From: Gammaproteobacteria bacterium
Lineage (GTDB): Bacteria > Pseudomonadota > Gammaproteobacteria > Burkholderiales > Rhodocyclaceae
Length of the DNA stretch: 64,000 bases
NCBI GenBank assembly: GCA_029289265.1
Contig: JARFTX010000001.1
Location: 1-64,000 of the forward strand
Direction of reading: 5' to 3'
The first letter of the stretch is position 1. Each line of letters starts with the position of its first letter. This document shows positions 17,072 to 27,463 of this stretch, one piece after another. Under the pieces are notes generated by a model, which was not told where the DNA came from, made no database searches, and saw only the letters and a program-made list of their open reading frames with translations. Both the position numbers and the translations under genes were made by a program.

Positions 17072-17689
17072 ATGCACGGTCCGACCTCATTCATGCATTC
17101 GGGGCTGCTGATCTTCTACTGGCTCGCGGCAGTCGCTGCCCTCCAGTTCGTGACGCCGCTCTGGCTCTATGCGGCCACCACACTGTGCGCGATCGTGGCG
17201 GTCTGCTACGCCCCGCGCCGCTGCCTGCGTCTGTTGCGGCGAATCCGATTTCTCGTGCTCGCCATCGTTGTGCTGTTCGCCGGATTCACGCCCGGCGAGG
17301 CGCTCCTGCTCGACTGGCCGAACCTGAGCCCGTCGCGCGAGGGCGTCGCCCTGGCGGTCGAACACGTCGGACGGATTCTGGCCGTGGTGTTCTGTGTGGC
17401 GATTCTCATGGAGCATCTCCCCCCGCACCGGCTGGTGAGTGCCATCCATGCCTTGCTGCGGCCGCTGGAGGTGCTAAACGTCCCGGCGGCGCGGATCGCG
17501 GTGAGAACATTGATGGTGCTGAAGCTGGTCGAGGGCGACGCGCCCAAGGGCTGGAAGGCCTGGCTGAACGACGATCACGACGATCGGCACGACCCGATCA
17601 GCATCGTGCGCGAGCCGTTCGGTACGCGTGAGGGCATAGTCGTGGGCGTGACGCTGCTCGCAGTCGTATTCGGCTGGTGGCTGGCATGA
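17072..17689 (+). CDS. Orphan EcfT/CbiQ-like membrane protein
   Basis: A 205-residue protein (184 or so if it starts at ATG 17093) with four to five hydrophobic segments and a cytoplasmic stretch PPHRLVSAIHALLRPLEVLNVP.. ARIAVRTLMVL. The latter resembles the coupling-helix region of CbiQ/EcfT transmembrane subunits. The canonical Ala-Arg-Gly motifs are not seen, and no EcfA ATPase or substrate-binding S component lies nearby. It sits between fimV and truA, overlapping truA by four bases (ATGA). The family call is tentative; it may be a degenerate T component or an unrelated membrane protein. Confidence 0.55.
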   Translation: MHGPTSFMHSGLLIFYWLAAVAALQFVTPLWLYAATTLCAIVAVCYAPRRCLRLLRRIRFLVLAIVVLFAGFTPGEALLLDWPNLSPSREGVALAVEHVGRILAVVFCVAILMEHLPPHRLVSAIHALLRPLEVLNVPAARIAVRTLMVLKLVEGDAPKGWKAWLNDDHDDRHDPISIVREPFGTREGIVVGVTLLAVVFGWWLA

Positions 17690-18480
17690 GGATCGCGCTC
17701 GGCATCGAATACGCCGGAGATGGTTTCGAGGGCTGGCAAAGCCAGGCTCATGGCCGGACCGTGCAGGACAGGCTGGAGCGGGCGGTGGCGGACATCGCCG
17801 GTCATGCGGTGCGCCTGCACTGCGCCGGGCGCACCGATGCCGGCGTGCACGCGACGGCCCAGGTCGCCCATTTCGACACGCTTGCGGTGAGACCCTTGTC
17901 GGCCTGGGTGCGCGGCGTGAACAATCGTCTCGAGGGGCCGGTGACCGTCCGGTGGGCGGTGGAGACGGCCGAGTCGTTTCACGCCCGCTTCGCAGCGCAG
18001 GCGCGCCGCTATCGCTACATTCTGTACAACAGCGCGACACGCCCGGCCTTGCTTGCCGGCCGGGTGGGGTGGTTTCACGGAGCCCTGGACGAGGCCGCGA
18101 TGGCCGAGGCGACCGTAGCGCTGGTGGGGCGTCACGATTTTTCGGCGTTTCGCGCTGCGGGCTGCCAGGCGAAGTCGCCCGTCAAGCACATGCACGAGGC
18201 GCGCGTGTGCCGTGACGGCGCTTACCTGATCTTCGATTTTCACGCCAATGCCTTCCTGCATCACATGGTGCGCAATCTGGTCGGGGTGCTGGTCGAGGTG
18301 GGCAAGGGGCGGGTTGGCGCGGACCATGTCGCCCAGGTGCTGGCGAGCTGCGACCGGTCGCGGGCAGCGGCCACCTTCTCGCCCCACGGTCTCTATCTGT
18401 GCGGCGTGGACTACCCGTCGCATTGGCCGCTTCCCGGCGATGGGCGTATCATCGCCTTGCCCCGTCTCCCACTCGTCTGA
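17686..18480 (+). CDS. truA: tRNA pseudouridine(38-40) synthase
   Basis: A 264-residue TruA protein that makes pseudouridine at tRNA positions 38-40. The catalytic Asp is in CAGRTDAGVHATAQVAHFDT. RRYRYILYNS, the DFSAFRAAGCQAKSPVK segment and FLHHMVRNLVGVL are family hallmarks. ATG 17686 overlaps the preceding stop. The stop (18478-18480) abuts the trpF ATG at 18481, so the two are tightly linked. The truA-trpF-trpB-trpA order is widespread in betaproteobacteria. Confidence 0.97.
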   Translation: MRIALGIEYAGDGFEGWQSQAHGRTVQDRLERAVADIAGHAVRLHCAGRTDAGVHATAQVAHFDTLAVRPLSAWVRGVNNRLEGPVTVRWAVETAESFHARFAAQARRYRYILYNSATRPALLAGRVGWFHGALDEAAMAEATVALVGRHDFSAFRAAGCQAKSPVKHMHEARVCRDGAYLIFDFHANAFLHHMVRNLVGVLVEVGKGRVGADHVAQVLASCDRSRAAATFSPHGLYLCGVDYPSHWPLPGDGRIIALPRLPLV

Positions 18481-19104
18481 ATGACTCGAACCCGCATCAA
18501 GATCTGCGGCCTGACGCGTCCGCAGGACGTCATCGCCGCAGTCGAGGCCGGAGCCGACGCGATCGGCCTGGTCTTCTATCCGCCCAGTGCGCGCCATGTG
18601 TCCTTCGACGACGCGGCGAGGCTCGCAGCGCTGGTGCCTCCGTTCGTGACCACCGTGGGACTTTTCGTCAATGCGGAATCCGCATTCGTCGACGAGGCGC
18701 TCCGCCGTGTGCCCCTGCAGCTGCTGCAATTCCACGGGGACGAGCCGGTCGCCGAGTGCGTCCGCTATGGACGCCCCTGGATCAAGGCGGCCCGGATGCG
18801 CTCCGGGATCGATCTGGTAGAATTCGCGTCTTTGTATCCTTCCGCGTCAGCGCTACTGCTCGATTCATTCGTCGATGGCTATGGCGGCGGCGGCAAGACC
18901 TTCGACTGGTCCCTGATTCCCCAAGGGCTGGGCAAGCGACTGATCCTCTCCGGTGGCCTCGATCCCGACAACGTGGTCGAGGCCGTGCGGCGCGTGCGGC
19001 CCTGGGCCGTGGACGTCTCGAGCGGGGTGGAGTCCGGGAAGGGCATCAAGGATGCAGCCCGCATGGCTGCGTTCATTGCTGGAGTTCGACATGCGGACGA
19101 ATGA
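18481..19104 (+). CDS. trpF: Phosphoribosylanthranilate isomerase
   Basis: A 207-residue TIM-barrel isomerase of tryptophan synthesis. The catalytic Cys lies in the KICGLTR opening, the catalytic Asp in the [17 protein letters not shown] segment, and the phosphate-binding ends [10 protein letters not shown] and VDVSSGVES are clear. It starts directly after the truA stop, and its 3' end overlaps trpB by 14 bases. It is monofunctional, as usual outside the enterics. No Trp leader or trp attenuator was found upstream. Confidence 0.97.
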   Translation: MTRTRIKICGLTRPQDVIAAVEAGADAIGLVFYPPSARHVSFDDAARLAALVPPFVTTVGLFVNAESAFVDEALRRVPLQLLQFHGDEPVAECVRYGRPWIKAARMRSGIDLVEFASLYPSASALLLDSFVDGYGGGGKTFDWSLIPQGLGKRLILSGGLDPDNVVEAVRRVRPWAVDVSSGVESGKGIKDAARMAAFIAGVRHADE

Positions 19105-20302
19105 GTTGCCGTACAGCTTTCCCGACGATCGTGGCCATTTCGGCCCCTACGGCGGGGTGTTCGTCTCCGAGACGCTGATTCCGGCGCTCGAGGAACTCCG
19201 CGCGGCGTATGCGGCGTCCTGCAAGGATCCGGAGTTCATCGCCGAGTTCGAATACGAGCTCAAGCACTACGTCGGGCGCCCGAGTCCGGTGTACTACGCG
19301 AAGCGCTGGTCCGAGACGCTCGGCGGCGCGCGCATCTACTTGAAGCGCGAGGATCTCAATCACACCGGCGCCCACAAGGTGAACAACTGCATCGGGCAGG
19401 CGATGCTCGCGCGCCGCATGGGCAAGCGCCGCGTGATCGCGGAGACCGGAGCGGGTCAGCACGGAGTCGCAACGGCCACGGTGGCGGCCCGCTACGGGAT
19501 GGAATGCGTGGTCTACATGGGTTCCGAGGACGTCAAGCGGCAGGCCGCCAACGTCTATCGCATGAAGCTCCTGGGCGCGAACGTCGTGCCGGTCGAGTCC
19601 GGCTCGAAGACCCTCAAGGACGCGCTCAACGAGGCCATGCGCGACTGGGTCACCAACGTCGAGAGCACCTTCTACATCATCGGCACCGTCGCCGGGCCGC
19701 ATCCCTATCCGATGATGGTTCGCGACTTCCAGTCGGTGATCGGCCGGGAGTGTCTCGAGCAGATGCCCGAACTCGCCGGTCGGCAGCCCGACTGCGTGAT
19801 CGCCTGCGTGGGCGGCGGCTCCAACGCGATCGGCATCTTTCATCCGTACATCGACGTGCCGGGCGTGCGCCTGATCGGTGTCGAAGCGGCGGGCGAGGGG
19901 CTTGCGACCGGTCATCACGCGGCCAGCCTCACGGCCGGGCGCCCGGGCGTGCTGCATGGCAACCGGACGTATCTCCTGCAGAACGAGGACGGGCAGATCA
20001 TCGAGACGCACTCGATCTCGGCCGGGCTCGATTATCCGGGGGTCGGTCCGGAGCATGCGTGGCTCAAGGACAGCGGGCGGGCCGAGTACGTCGGCATTGC
20101 CGATGCCGAGGCGCTGCAGGCGTTCCACGACTGTTGTCGCCTCGAGGGCATAATACCGGCGCTCGAATCGGCTCACGCGCTTGCCCATGCCGCGAAGCTC
20201 GCGCCGACGATGTCGGCCGACGCGATCCTCCTCGTCAACCTGTCCGGTCGTGGCGACAAGGACATGCACACCGTCGCCGAGCGTTCGGGGCTGCGGTTTT
20301 GA
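19091..20302 (+). CDS. trpB: Tryptophan synthase beta chain
   Basis: A 403-residue PLP enzyme that joins indole and serine. The PLP lysine is in [10 protein letters not shown] and the [15 protein letters not shown] segment follows. The phosphate-binding GGGSNAIG and the C-terminal LSGRGDKD are present. ATG 19091 lies inside the last codons of trpF in another frame, giving a 14-base overlap; the conserved [14 protein letters not shown] opening confirms the start. It pairs with TrpA 48 bases downstream. Confidence 0.97.
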   Translation: MRTNELPYSFPDDRGHFGPYGGVFVSETLIPALEELRAAYAASCKDPEFIAEFEYELKHYVGRPSPVYYAKRWSETLGGARIYLKREDLNHTGAHKVNNCIGQAMLARRMGKRRVIAETGAGQHGVATATVAARYGMECVVYMGSEDVKRQAANVYRMKLLGANVVPVESGSKTLKDALNEAMRDWVTNVESTFYIIGTVAGPHPYPMMVRDFQSVIGRECLEQMPELAGRQPDCVIACVGGGSNAIGIFHPYIDVPGVRLIGVEAAGEGLATGHHAASLTAGRPGVLHGNRTYLLQNEDGQIIETHSISAGLDYPGVGPEHAWLKDSGRAEYVGIADAEALQAFHDCCRLEGIIPALESAHALAHAAKLAPTMSADAILLVNLSGRGDKDMHTVAERSGLRF

Positions 20303-20350
20303 ACCTCACGCCGGACACCGTGCCGTCCGGCGCCACACGTAGTGCAGACC

Positions 20351-21166
20351 ATGTCCAGAATCGAATCCGCCTTTCAGCGACTCAGTGAAAGTGGCCGTCG
20401 CGGCCTGATCCCGTTCATCACGGCCGGCGACCCGTCGGCCGAACTCACGGTGCCGTTGATGCACGCGCTGGTGCGCAGTGGGGCAGACATCCTCGAACTG
20501 GGGGTGCCGTTTTCCGACCCGATGGCCGACGGGCCGACCATCCAGCGGGCCTCGGAGCGCGCGCTCGCCCAGGGCATGACGCTGCGAAAGGTGCTGGAAC
20601 TCGTGAGCACCTTCCGCCGCGACGATGCCGACACCCCGGTGGTGCTGATGGGCTACGCCAATCCCATCGAGGCGATGGGATTGGCGGCCTTCACCGAAGC
20701 CGCCCGTGCAGCCGGCGTCGACGGCGTGCTGGTGGTCGATTATCCGCCCGAGGAGTGCCGCGATTTCGCAGCCGCGCTCACGGGGGCAGGGCTCGACCCG
20801 ATCTTCCTCCTCGCACCGACCTCGACCGAACAGCGTTTCGACGATGTCGCCGAGGCCGGGTCGGGCTACATCTATTACGTCTCGCTGAAGGGCGTCACCG
20901 GCGCGAGGACGCTGGACTTCGACGAGATCGCCGCACGCATTCCGCTGATTCGGGCGCGGGTCGGCATGCCGGTCGCCGTCGGCTTCGGCATCCGCGATGC
21001 CGAGTCGGCGCAGCGGATTGGCGCGCTTGCGGACGCCGTGGTAATCGGCAGCCGCATCATCGAAGAAATCGAAAACAGTCCGCGCGACCGCGTGCTGGCG
21101 AACGTGAGCGAGTTCATCGCCGGCGTCCGCGACGCGCTCGACCGGATCCAGGGAGCTCCGCAATGA
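20351..21166 (+). CDS. trpA: Tryptophan synthase alpha chain
   Basis: A 271-residue TIM-barrel subunit that cleaves indole-glycerol phosphate. The catalytic Glu is in [16 protein letters not shown] (ELG) and the catalytic Asp in [25 protein letters not shown] and the GFGIRDAE phosphate site follow the family. ATG 20351 is preferred over the in-frame GTG 20342. The stop overlaps the accD start (ATGA). Confidence 0.97.
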   Translation: MSRIESAFQRLSESGRRGLIPFITAGDPSAELTVPLMHALVRSGADILELGVPFSDPMADGPTIQRASERALAQGMTLRKVLELVSTFRRDDADTPVVLMGYANPIEAMGLAAFTEAARAAGVDGVLVVDYPPEECRDFAAALTGAGLDPIFLLAPTSTEQRFDDVAEAGSGYIYYVSLKGVTGARTLDFDEIAARIPLIRARVGMPVAVGFGIRDAESAQRIGALADAVVIGSRIIEEIENSPRDRVLANVSEFIAGVRDALDRIQGAPQ

Positions 21167-22032
21167 GTTGGCTGAAAAAACTCCTTCCGCCGCGCATCAA
21201 TCGGGCCGACCCCTCGGCCCGCAAGTCGATTCCGGAAGGGTTGTGGATCAAGTGCCCGGCCTGCGAGGCCGTGCTTTATCGCTCGGACCTCGAGAGCAAT
21301 CAACTGGTCTGCCCGAAGTGCAGCCACCACCAGCGCATTCGCGCGCGGGTGCGGCTCGACCTGTTGCTCGATCCGGAAGGCCGCATCGAGATCGGGACCG
21401 GCGTGGTGCCGCTCGATCCCCTCAAGTTCAAGGATTCGCGCCGCTACACCGAGCGTCTCGCCGCGGCGAAAGGCGACACCGGCGAGGATGACGCCCTGAT
21501 TGTCATCCAGGGCGCCATCCACGGAGTTCCGGTGGTCGTCGCCTGTTTCGAGTTCGAGTTTCTCGGTGGCTCGATGGGCTCGGTCGTCGGCGAGCGCTTC
21601 ATGCGCGGCGTGCGCGCCGCCGAGAGCCAGCGCCTGCCCTTCATCTGCATCACCGCCACGGGCGGTGCGCGCATGCAGGAGGGCCTCTTCTCGCTGATGC
21701 AGATGGCCAAGACCACCGCCGGCATCACGCGTCTTGGGCGGCGACGCTTGCCCTTCATCTCCGTGCTCACCGATCCGACCATGGGCGGCGTGTCGGCGAG
21801 TTTCGCCTTCATGGGCGACGTGGTGATCGCGGAGCCCGGAGCATTGATCGGGTTCGCCGGCCCGCGCGTGATCGAACAGACCGTGCGCGAGACGCTGCCC
21901 GAAGGCTTCCAGCGCGCCGAATTCCTGCTCGAGAAGGGCGCCATCGACATGATCGTCGACCGCCGCCAGATGCGTACCAAGCTTGCCGGTCTGCTCGCGC
22001 TACTGACGCGCGAGCCGGCACACGAGGGCTGA
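21163..22032 (+). CDS. accD: Acetyl-CoA carboxylase carboxyltransferase subunit beta
   Basis: A 289-residue carboxyltransferase beta subunit for malonyl-CoA synthesis. An N-terminal four-Cys zinc ribbon (CPACEAVLY...CPKC) precedes the crotonase-fold core with [24 protein letters not shown] and the [12 protein letters not shown] segment. It starts within the trpA stop codon and is followed 16 bases later by folC, as in E. coli (accD-folC-dedD-cvpA-purF). It works with AccA, which is not in the window. Confidence 0.97.
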   Translation: MSWLKKLLPPRINRADPSARKSIPEGLWIKCPACEAVLYRSDLESNQLVCPKCSHHQRIRARVRLDLLLDPEGRIEIGTGVVPLDPLKFKDSRRYTERLAAAKGDTGEDDALIVIQGAIHGVPVVVACFEFEFLGGSMGSVVGERFMRGVRAAESQRLPFICITATGGARMQEGLFSLMQMAKTTAGITRLGRRRLPFISVLTDPTMGGVSASFAFMGDVVIAEPGALIGFAGPRVIEQTVRETLPEGFQRAEFLLEKGAIDMIVDRRQMRTKLAGLLALLTREPAHEG

Positions 22033-22048
22033 CAGAAGCCGCATTCGC

Positions 22049-23383
22049 ATGAACCTGCCGAACTCATTGAGCGCGTGGCTCGCTCTGCTCGAGCAGCGCC
22101 ACGCGGCAGCCCCCATTCGCCTTGGGCTCGAGCGCGTCGCCGCCGCCTTGTCGACCCTGGATGCCTCGACCGAAGCCGTCGTGATCACCGTCGGGGGCAC
22201 CAACGGCAAGGGCTCGGCCTGTGCGATGCTCGAGGCGATCCTGATTGCCGCGGGTTATCGCGTGGGCTGCTACACCTCGCCTCACCTGCTGCGCTACAAC
22301 GAGCGCGTGCGGGTGAATGCACGCGACGTCGACGACAACGTTCTCGGCGATGCGCTTGCCGCGGTCGAGGCCGCCCGGGGCGAGCATGCGCTCACGTATT
22401 TCGAGCATGGCACGCTGGCCGCGTGGAAGATCTTCTGCGACGCCGGGCTCGACGTGATCGTGCTCGAAGTCGGCCTGGGCGGGCGGCTCGACGCGGTCAA
22501 TGCCCTCGATCCGGACTGCGCCATCGTCACCAGTGTGGCGATGGATCACATGGAATTCCTCGGCGACACGCGCGAGAAAATCGGCTTCGAGAAAGCCGGC
22601 ATCTTCCGCGCGGGCCGGCCTGCGATCTGCGGCGATCCGCAGCCCCCCGAAAGTTTAGTCAAGCATGCGGAGGCCATCGGCGCACCGTTGTGGGTGAGCG
22701 GGCGGGACTTCGGCTTCGGCGGCGATCGCCAGCAATGGGGCTATTGGCGCTATGAAGCGCCGGGCGCGCACGGGGCGCTGCAGCGCCGCGGCGGGCTCGC
22801 CTATCCGGCCCTGCGAGGCGCCAACCAGCTTCTCAATGCCGCAGCCGTGCTCACCGCGCTGGAGGTGCTGCGCGAGCGCATTCCCGTTCCAATGCAGGCG
22901 GTGCGGCAGGGGCTGATGCTGGTCGAATTGCCCGGGCGCTTCCAGGTGCTCGCCGGGCGTCCTGCGGTCGTGCTCGATGTCGCGCACAATGCCCAGGCCG
23001 CCGGCGTGCTGGCCGAGAGTCTGTCGAACATGGGCTTCTTCCCCGAGACGTGGGCGGTGTTCGGTATGCTCGCGGACAAGGACGTCGAGGCCGTCGCGGC
23101 GCGCATGCGCGATCGCGTCGACCACTGGTTCATCGCGAGCCTGCCTGGCGCACGCGGTCTGGCCGCCGACGTGCTCGCAGACCGTATGCGTGCGGCCGGG
23201 GTGACGGCCGAGTTGCGCTGCTTCAACTCGCCGGCCGAGGCCTTTGCCGCCGCGCGGGGGCTCGCCGCCGAGAGTGATAGAATCGTGACCTTCGGCTCGT
23301 TTCTGACCGTGGCAGACGTGCTGGCTGAGATCAATGCCGCTTCGCGGCCGGGCAACTCCCGTGACAGACATCGACAACCTTGA
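22049..23383 (+). CDS. folC: Bifunctional folylpolyglutamate/dihydrofolate synthase
   Basis: A 444-residue Mur-ligase-family enzyme that adds glutamate to dihydropteroate and to folates. The P-loop VGGTNGKGS, the TSPHLLRYNER segment, LEVGLGGRLDA.N and the VTSVAMDHMEFLG segment are typical. DVAHN marks the C-terminal domain. The 3' end overlaps or closely meets the SPOR gene (GTG 23361 lies 23 bases before the folC stop). Confidence 0.96.
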   Translation: MNLPNSLSAWLALLEQRHAAAPIRLGLERVAAALSTLDASTEAVVITVGGTNGKGSACAMLEAILIAAGYRVGCYTSPHLLRYNERVRVNARDVDDNVLGDALAAVEAARGEHALTYFEHGTLAAWKIFCDAGLDVIVLEVGLGGRLDAVNALDPDCAIVTSVAMDHMEFLGDTREKIGFEKAGIFRAGRPAICGDPQPPESLVKHAEAIGAPLWVSGRDFGFGGDRQQWGYWRYEAPGAHGALQRRGGLAYPALRGANQLLNAAAVLTALEVLRERIPVPMQAVRQGLMLVELPGRFQVLAGRPAVVLDVAHNAQAAGVLAESLSNMGFFPETWAVFGMLADKDVEAVAARMRDRVDHWFIASLPGARGLAADVLADRMRAAGVTAELRCFNSPAEAFAAARGLAAESDRIVTFGSFLTVADVLAEINAASRPGNSRDRHRQP

Positions 23384-24146
23384 ACTGAAGAAGCGCTCCA
23401 GGCGACGCCTGGTCGGCGCCGCGGCACTTGCGCTGCTGGCGGCGATCGTCCTGCCGATGGTGATGGACGACGAGCCGGGCGTGGCGGTTCAGGACATTCA
23501 GGTCACGATTCCCGATCGTGACGCCGATGGAGCGCTGGCGCGTCCGATTGCGAGCCGCCCTGCGAGCGTCGTCGAGCCAGCCATCGCACCGGCTCCGCTT
23601 GAACAGGCGCCGGCTGCCGAGCAGAAATCGACACCGGAAGTCGCTGCGACGGCCGGGCCGGATCCATCCTCGGTCGCACCCGTCGAGGCGCCATCGGCAG
23701 CGACCGAGCGCGCCGACGGTAGTGCCCCGGCTCGCGCGACAGCACCTCCGACCGCGCCTCCGACTGCGGCAGCGCCCCGGACGGCGCCACCCGCCCCGGT
23801 CACCGCTTCTCCCGGCCCCACGCCTGCACCGCCGCGCGCTCCGAACGATGCCGAGGCCGCACGTGTTCGCGCCATTCTCGAGGGCAGGCAGGACGTGGCG
23901 AGCGCACCGGCACCCAGGCCTTCGTCGGCCCAGCAGTTCGTCGTGCAGGTCGGCGCTTTCGCCGAGGCGGAAAAGGCCGACTCGCTGAGTAGCGACCTCA
24001 AGACCCGCGGTTTCGTCGCGTATACCGAGCGTGCCGGAGCCGTGACCCGCGTGCGGGTGGGGCCCTTCGCCAGTCGCGACGAAGCGGATCGTGCCGCGCA
24101 GCGGCTTGGCGCGTTGGGAATGAATGGCGTCGTGACGGCGCGCTAG
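23361..24146 (+). CDS. dedD: SPOR-domain inner-membrane protein (DedD)
   Basis: About 261 residues: a short basic N-terminus, one membrane helix (LVGAAALALLAAIVLPMVM), a long Ala/Pro-rich periplasmic linker, and a C-terminal SPOR domain (FVVQVGAFAEAEKADSLSSD...RVRVGPFASRDEAD). SPOR domains bind denuded glycan at the septum. DedD helps constriction in E. coli and lies in the same folC-dedD-cvpA order. GTG 23361 is the favoured start because the DIDNLELKKRSRRRL opening follows. ATG 23334 is also in frame but gives a 50-base overlap with folC. Confidence 0.9.
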   Translation: MTDIDNLELKKRSRRRLVGAAALALLAAIVLPMVMDDEPGVAVQDIQVTIPDRDADGALARPIASRPASVVEPAIAPAPLEQAPAAEQKSTPEVAATAGPDPSSVAPVEAPSAATERADGSAPARATAPPTAPPTAAAPRTAPPAPVTASPGPTPAPPRAPNDAEAARVRAILEGRQDVASAPAPRPSSAQQFVVQVGAFAEAEKADSLSSDLKTRGFVAYTERAGAVTRVRVGPFASRDEADRAAQRLGALGMNGVVTAR

Positions 24147-24152
24147 GCCCCG

Positions 24153-24644
24153 ATGACGGTGTTCGATTACATCTTCGTCGGGCTGATCGGCCTGTCGGCG
24201 GCGGTGGGTGCCTGGCGCGGGCTGGTGAGCGAGGTGATCGCGCTGCTCGCCTGGATCGTTGCGCTGGTGGCCGCCTGGGTCTACGCGGCGGATGCGGCAG
24301 ACTTGATTGCCGGGGTGATCGCGGAGCCGACCTGGCGGCACGTTGCCGGGTTTGCAGTGGTCTTCGTAGGAGTATTATTGATCGCCGCGGTCTTGCGCTT
24401 CTTGCTGCGCGAGCTCTTGCGCGCGGCGGGGCTCGGGCCTGCCGACCGGTTCTTCGGCACGCTGTTCGGTGTCGCGCGAGGATTGGCGATCGCGTTCATC
24501 CTGGTCCTCGTCGGGGGATTGATGGGTGTTGCGCGAGAACCTTGGTGGGCCGGCGCCCTGTTTGCGCCGCCCCTTGAAACGGCGGTGATTGCCGCCAAGC
24601 CGTGGCTGCCGGACGTTGTGGCCGACAGGATTCGTTTCAGATAG
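24153..24644 (+). CDS. cvpA: CvpA family membrane protein
   Basis: A 163-residue protein with four membrane helices and the CvpA pattern [23 protein letters not shown]...[18 protein letters not shown]. In E. coli CvpA was found through colicin V export and shares an operon with purF. The gene lies 6 bases after dedD and 10 bases before purF. The molecular function remains uncertain across the family. Confidence 0.93.
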   Translation: MTVFDYIFVGLIGLSAAVGAWRGLVSEVIALLAWIVALVAAWVYAADAADLIAGVIAEPTWRHVAGFAVVFVGVLLIAAVLRFLLRELLRAAGLGPADRFFGTLFGVARGLAIAFILVLVGGLMGVAREPWWAGALFAPPLETAVIAAKPWLPDVVADRIRFR

Positions 24645-24654
24645 GTATTCATCC

Positions 24655-26181
24655 ATGTGCGGAATCATCGGGGTCGTAGCCGCTTCGCCGGTCAATCAGC
24701 TGCTCTATGACGGACTGCAGGTGCTGCAGCACCGCGGGCAGGACGCAGCGGGGATCGCCACCTCCAAGGACGGGCGTTTCTTCATGCACAAGGGGCCGGG
24801 CCTGGTGCGCGACGTGTTCCGCACGCGGCACATGCGCAACCTGGAGGGCAACTGGGGCATCGGCCATGTTCGCTACCCGACCGCGGGCTCGGCCTGCAAT
24901 CCGGCCGAGGCACAGCCTTTCTACGTCAATTCGCCGTTCGGGTTGCTGCTGGCGCACAACGGCAACCTGACCAACGCGGAGGAACTCAAGCGCGAGATCT
25001 TCGTCTCGGACCTGCGCCACATCAATACCAATTCCGATTCCGAAGTGCTGCTCAACGTGCTCGCGCACGAGCTGCAGGCGGCGGCGAACGGCTTCAAGCT
25101 CGATGCCGAGGCGGCGTTCCGGGCCGTCGCCAACGTGCATCGGCGCTGCCGTGGCGCCTACGCGGCGGTGGTGATGATCGCCGGTTTCGGTCTGCTGGCG
25201 TTTCGCGATCCCTACGGGATCCGGCCGCTGGTGATCGGGCGCAACGACACCGACGAGGCGCACGAGTGGATGGTCGCTTCGGAGTCGGTGGCGCTCGACG
25301 TGATCGGCTTCCGGATGATTCGCGACGTCGCCCCGGGCGAGGCGATCGTCATCGACATGCAGGGCAACTTCCGTAGCCGGCAATGCGCCCAGCAGACGAT
25401 GCAGGCGCCGTGCATGTTCGAGTACGTGTATCTGGCGCGCCCCGACTCGGTGATCGACGGCATCTCCGTGTACGAGTCGCGGGTCAAGATGGGCGAGTTT
25501 CTCGCCGACCGACTGCGGCGCACGCAGCCGCATCTCGACGTGGACGTGGTGATCCCGATTCCCGACTCCAGCCGGCCGGCGGCGATGGAGATGGCGCATC
25601 GGCTCGGACTTCCGTACCGGGAAGGTTTCGTCAAGAACCGCTACATCGGCCGCACCTTCATCATGCCCGGGCAGGCGGTGCGCAAAAAGTCGGTGCGCCA
25701 GAAGCTCAACACCATTCCGCAGGAGTTCAAGGGCAAGAAGGTGTTGCTGGTCGACGATTCGATCGTGCGCGGGACGACCAGCCGCGAGATCGTAAACATG
25801 GCCCGCGAGGCCGGCGCACTGAAGGTCTATCTGGCCTCGGCCGCGCCGCCGGTGCGCCACGCCAACGTGTATGGCATCGACATGCCGACGCGCACCGAAC
25901 TGATCGCGGCCGGCCGCTCGGAGCGCGAGATCTGCCACGAGATCGGCGCCGACGGCTTGATCTACCAGGATCTCGAAGACCTCAAGGCTGCCGTGCGGTC
26001 GGTCAATCCCGCCATCGGCGCGTTCGAGACCTCCTGTTTCGACGGCTGCTACGTGACGGGCGACATCACCGACGAGTACCTGTTCGGTGTCGAGAATCTA
26101 CGTGGCCAAGCGGGCGCGGCGGGCGACGACCCCGACGATGCGCAACTCGACCTGAATCTCGTCGCCAGCGGCGACAATTGA
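24655..26181 (+). CDS. purF: Amidophosphoribosyltransferase
   Basis: A 508-residue enzyme for the first committed step of purine synthesis. The N-terminal nucleophile Cys2 is exposed after Met removal (MCGIIGVV). The glutaminase part shows [22 protein letters not shown] and HNGNLTN. The phosphoribosyltransferase part carries the PRPP motif [17 protein letters not shown] 24655 is fixed by the Cys2 requirement, although the open frame extends upstream. metZ follows after 11 bases. Confidence 0.97.
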   Translation: MCGIIGVVAASPVNQLLYDGLQVLQHRGQDAAGIATSKDGRFFMHKGPGLVRDVFRTRHMRNLEGNWGIGHVRYPTAGSACNPAEAQPFYVNSPFGLLLAHNGNLTNAEELKREIFVSDLRHINTNSDSEVLLNVLAHELQAAANGFKLDAEAAFRAVANVHRRCRGAYAAVVMIAGFGLLAFRDPYGIRPLVIGRNDTDEAHEWMVASESVALDVIGFRMIRDVAPGEAIVIDMQGNFRSRQCAQQTMQAPCMFEYVYLARPDSVIDGISVYESRVKMGEFLADRLRRTQPHLDVDVVIPIPDSSRPAAMEMAHRLGLPYREGFVKNRYIGRTFIMPGQAVRKKSVRQKLNTIPQEFKGKKVLLVDDSIVRGTTSREIVNMAREAGALKVYLASAAPPVRHANVYGIDMPTRTELIAAGRSEREICHEIGADGLIYQDLEDLKAAVRSVNPAIGAFETSCFDGCYVTGDITDEYLFGVENLRGQAGAAGDDPDDAQLDLNLVASGDN

Positions 26182-26192
26182 AGCCTGCAGGC

Positions 26193-27362
26193 ATGACGCC
26201 ACCCGATTTCGACACGATTGCCGTACGCGGCGGCACGGCGCGCAGCCAGTTCAACGAGCACAGCGAGGCGCTGTTTCTCACTTCGAGCTTCGTTTTCGAC
26301 AGTGCGGCGCAGGCGGCAGCGCGCTTTTCCGGCGAGGAGGTGGGCAACGTCTACGCCCGTTTCTCCAATCCCACCGTATCCATGATGCAGGATCGTCTGG
26401 CCGCGCTCGAAGGCGGCGAAGCCTGCATTGCGACCTCGTCCGGCATGTCGGCGATCCTGTCGCTGGTGATGGCGCTCCTGCGCAGCGGCGACCACATTGT
26501 CGCGTCGATGGGAGTATTCGGGGCCTCCCAGCAGTTGCTGGGAGGCGTGCTGCCGCGCTTCGGCATCGAGACCACCTTCGTGCCCGCAACCGATCTCGCA
26601 GCCTACCGCGCAGCGCTGCGGCCCGAGACGCGGCTGGTGTTCGTCGAGACGCCGTCGAATCCGCTCACCGAGATCGTCGATATTTCCGCCGTCGCGGCCC
26701 TCGCGCACGAAGCGGGAGCCTTGCTGGCGGTCGACAACTGCTTTTGCACGCCGGCGCTGCAGCGGCCGCTCGAACTGGGCGCCGACGTGGTCGTCCACTC
26801 GGCGACCAAGTATCTGGACGGGCAGGGGCGCGTGCTGGGCGGTGCCGTGGTCGGCAACAAGACGGTGACCGAGGAAGTGTTCAAGTTCCTGCGGACGGCC
26901 GGGCCGTGCATCTCGCCGTTCAATGCGTGGGTGATCCTCAAGGGGCTCGAGACGCTGCGCATCCGCATGGAGGCCCAGTCGGCCCGCGCGCTGCAACTGG
27001 CGCGCTGGCTCGAAGCGCATCCGGGCGTTGCGCGAGTGCACTATCCGGGGCTCGCCTCGCATCCGCAGCATGCCTTGGCGATGCGCCAGCAGGCGAGCGG
27101 CGGTGCGATCGTGAGCTTCGAAGTCGAGGGTGGTCGCGAGCGGGCCTGGCGCATCGTCGATGCGACCCGAATGATTTCCATCACCGCCAATCTCGGTGAC
27201 ACCCGCAGCACGATCACCCATCCGGCGACGACCACGCACGGTCGACTCACTCCCGAGGCACGCGCGGCGGCAGGGATCGGCGAGGGATTGCTGCGTATCG
27301 CAGTCGGGCTCGAAGCGATCGAGGACATCCAGGCGGACCTGGCTGCCGGACTCTCGGCCTGA
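26193..27362 (+). CDS. metZ: O-succinylhomoserine sulfhydrylase
   Basis: A 389-residue PLP enzyme of the Cys/Met metabolism family. The PLP lysine is in HSATKYLDGQGRVLGG. Substrate-family features include the NPTV...LE.GE motif (ARFSNPTV, LAALEGGEACIATSSGMSAI), VFVETPSNP and the LGDTRSTITHPATTTH segment. The DGQGRVLGG sequence and the purF-metZ order match the MetZ enzymes of pseudomonads and betaproteobacteria, which use sulfide directly to make homocysteine. MetB or MetC activity is less likely. Confidence 0.93.
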   Translation: MTPPDFDTIAVRGGTARSQFNEHSEALFLTSSFVFDSAAQAAARFSGEEVGNVYARFSNPTVSMMQDRLAALEGGEACIATSSGMSAILSLVMALLRSGDHIVASMGVFGASQQLLGGVLPRFGIETTFVPATDLAAYRAALRPETRLVFVETPSNPLTEIVDISAVAALAHEAGALLAVDNCFCTPALQRPLELGADVVVHSATKYLDGQGRVLGGAVVGNKTVTEEVFKFLRTAGPCISPFNAWVILKGLETLRIRMEAQSARALQLARWLEAHPGVARVHYPGLASHPQHALAMRQQASGGAIVSFEVEGGRERAWRIVDATRMISITANLGDTRSTITHPATTTHGRLTPEARAAAGIGEGLLRIAVGLEAIEDIQADLAAGLSA

Positions 27363-27463
27363 AGCTAGGGTTTCGTCGGTCGGAATCCTTGGGCGAGGTG
27401 TCGGATCTCGCCGCAGCGGAAGGGATCGTGGCGGCCGGTGGCGCCCCGGCCCGTCTGCGTGTC

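Noticed and set aside
18400-18481. Trp leader peptide or attenuator before trpF
   Set aside because: trpF starts directly at the truA stop; there is no room and no Trp-rich short ORF or terminator.
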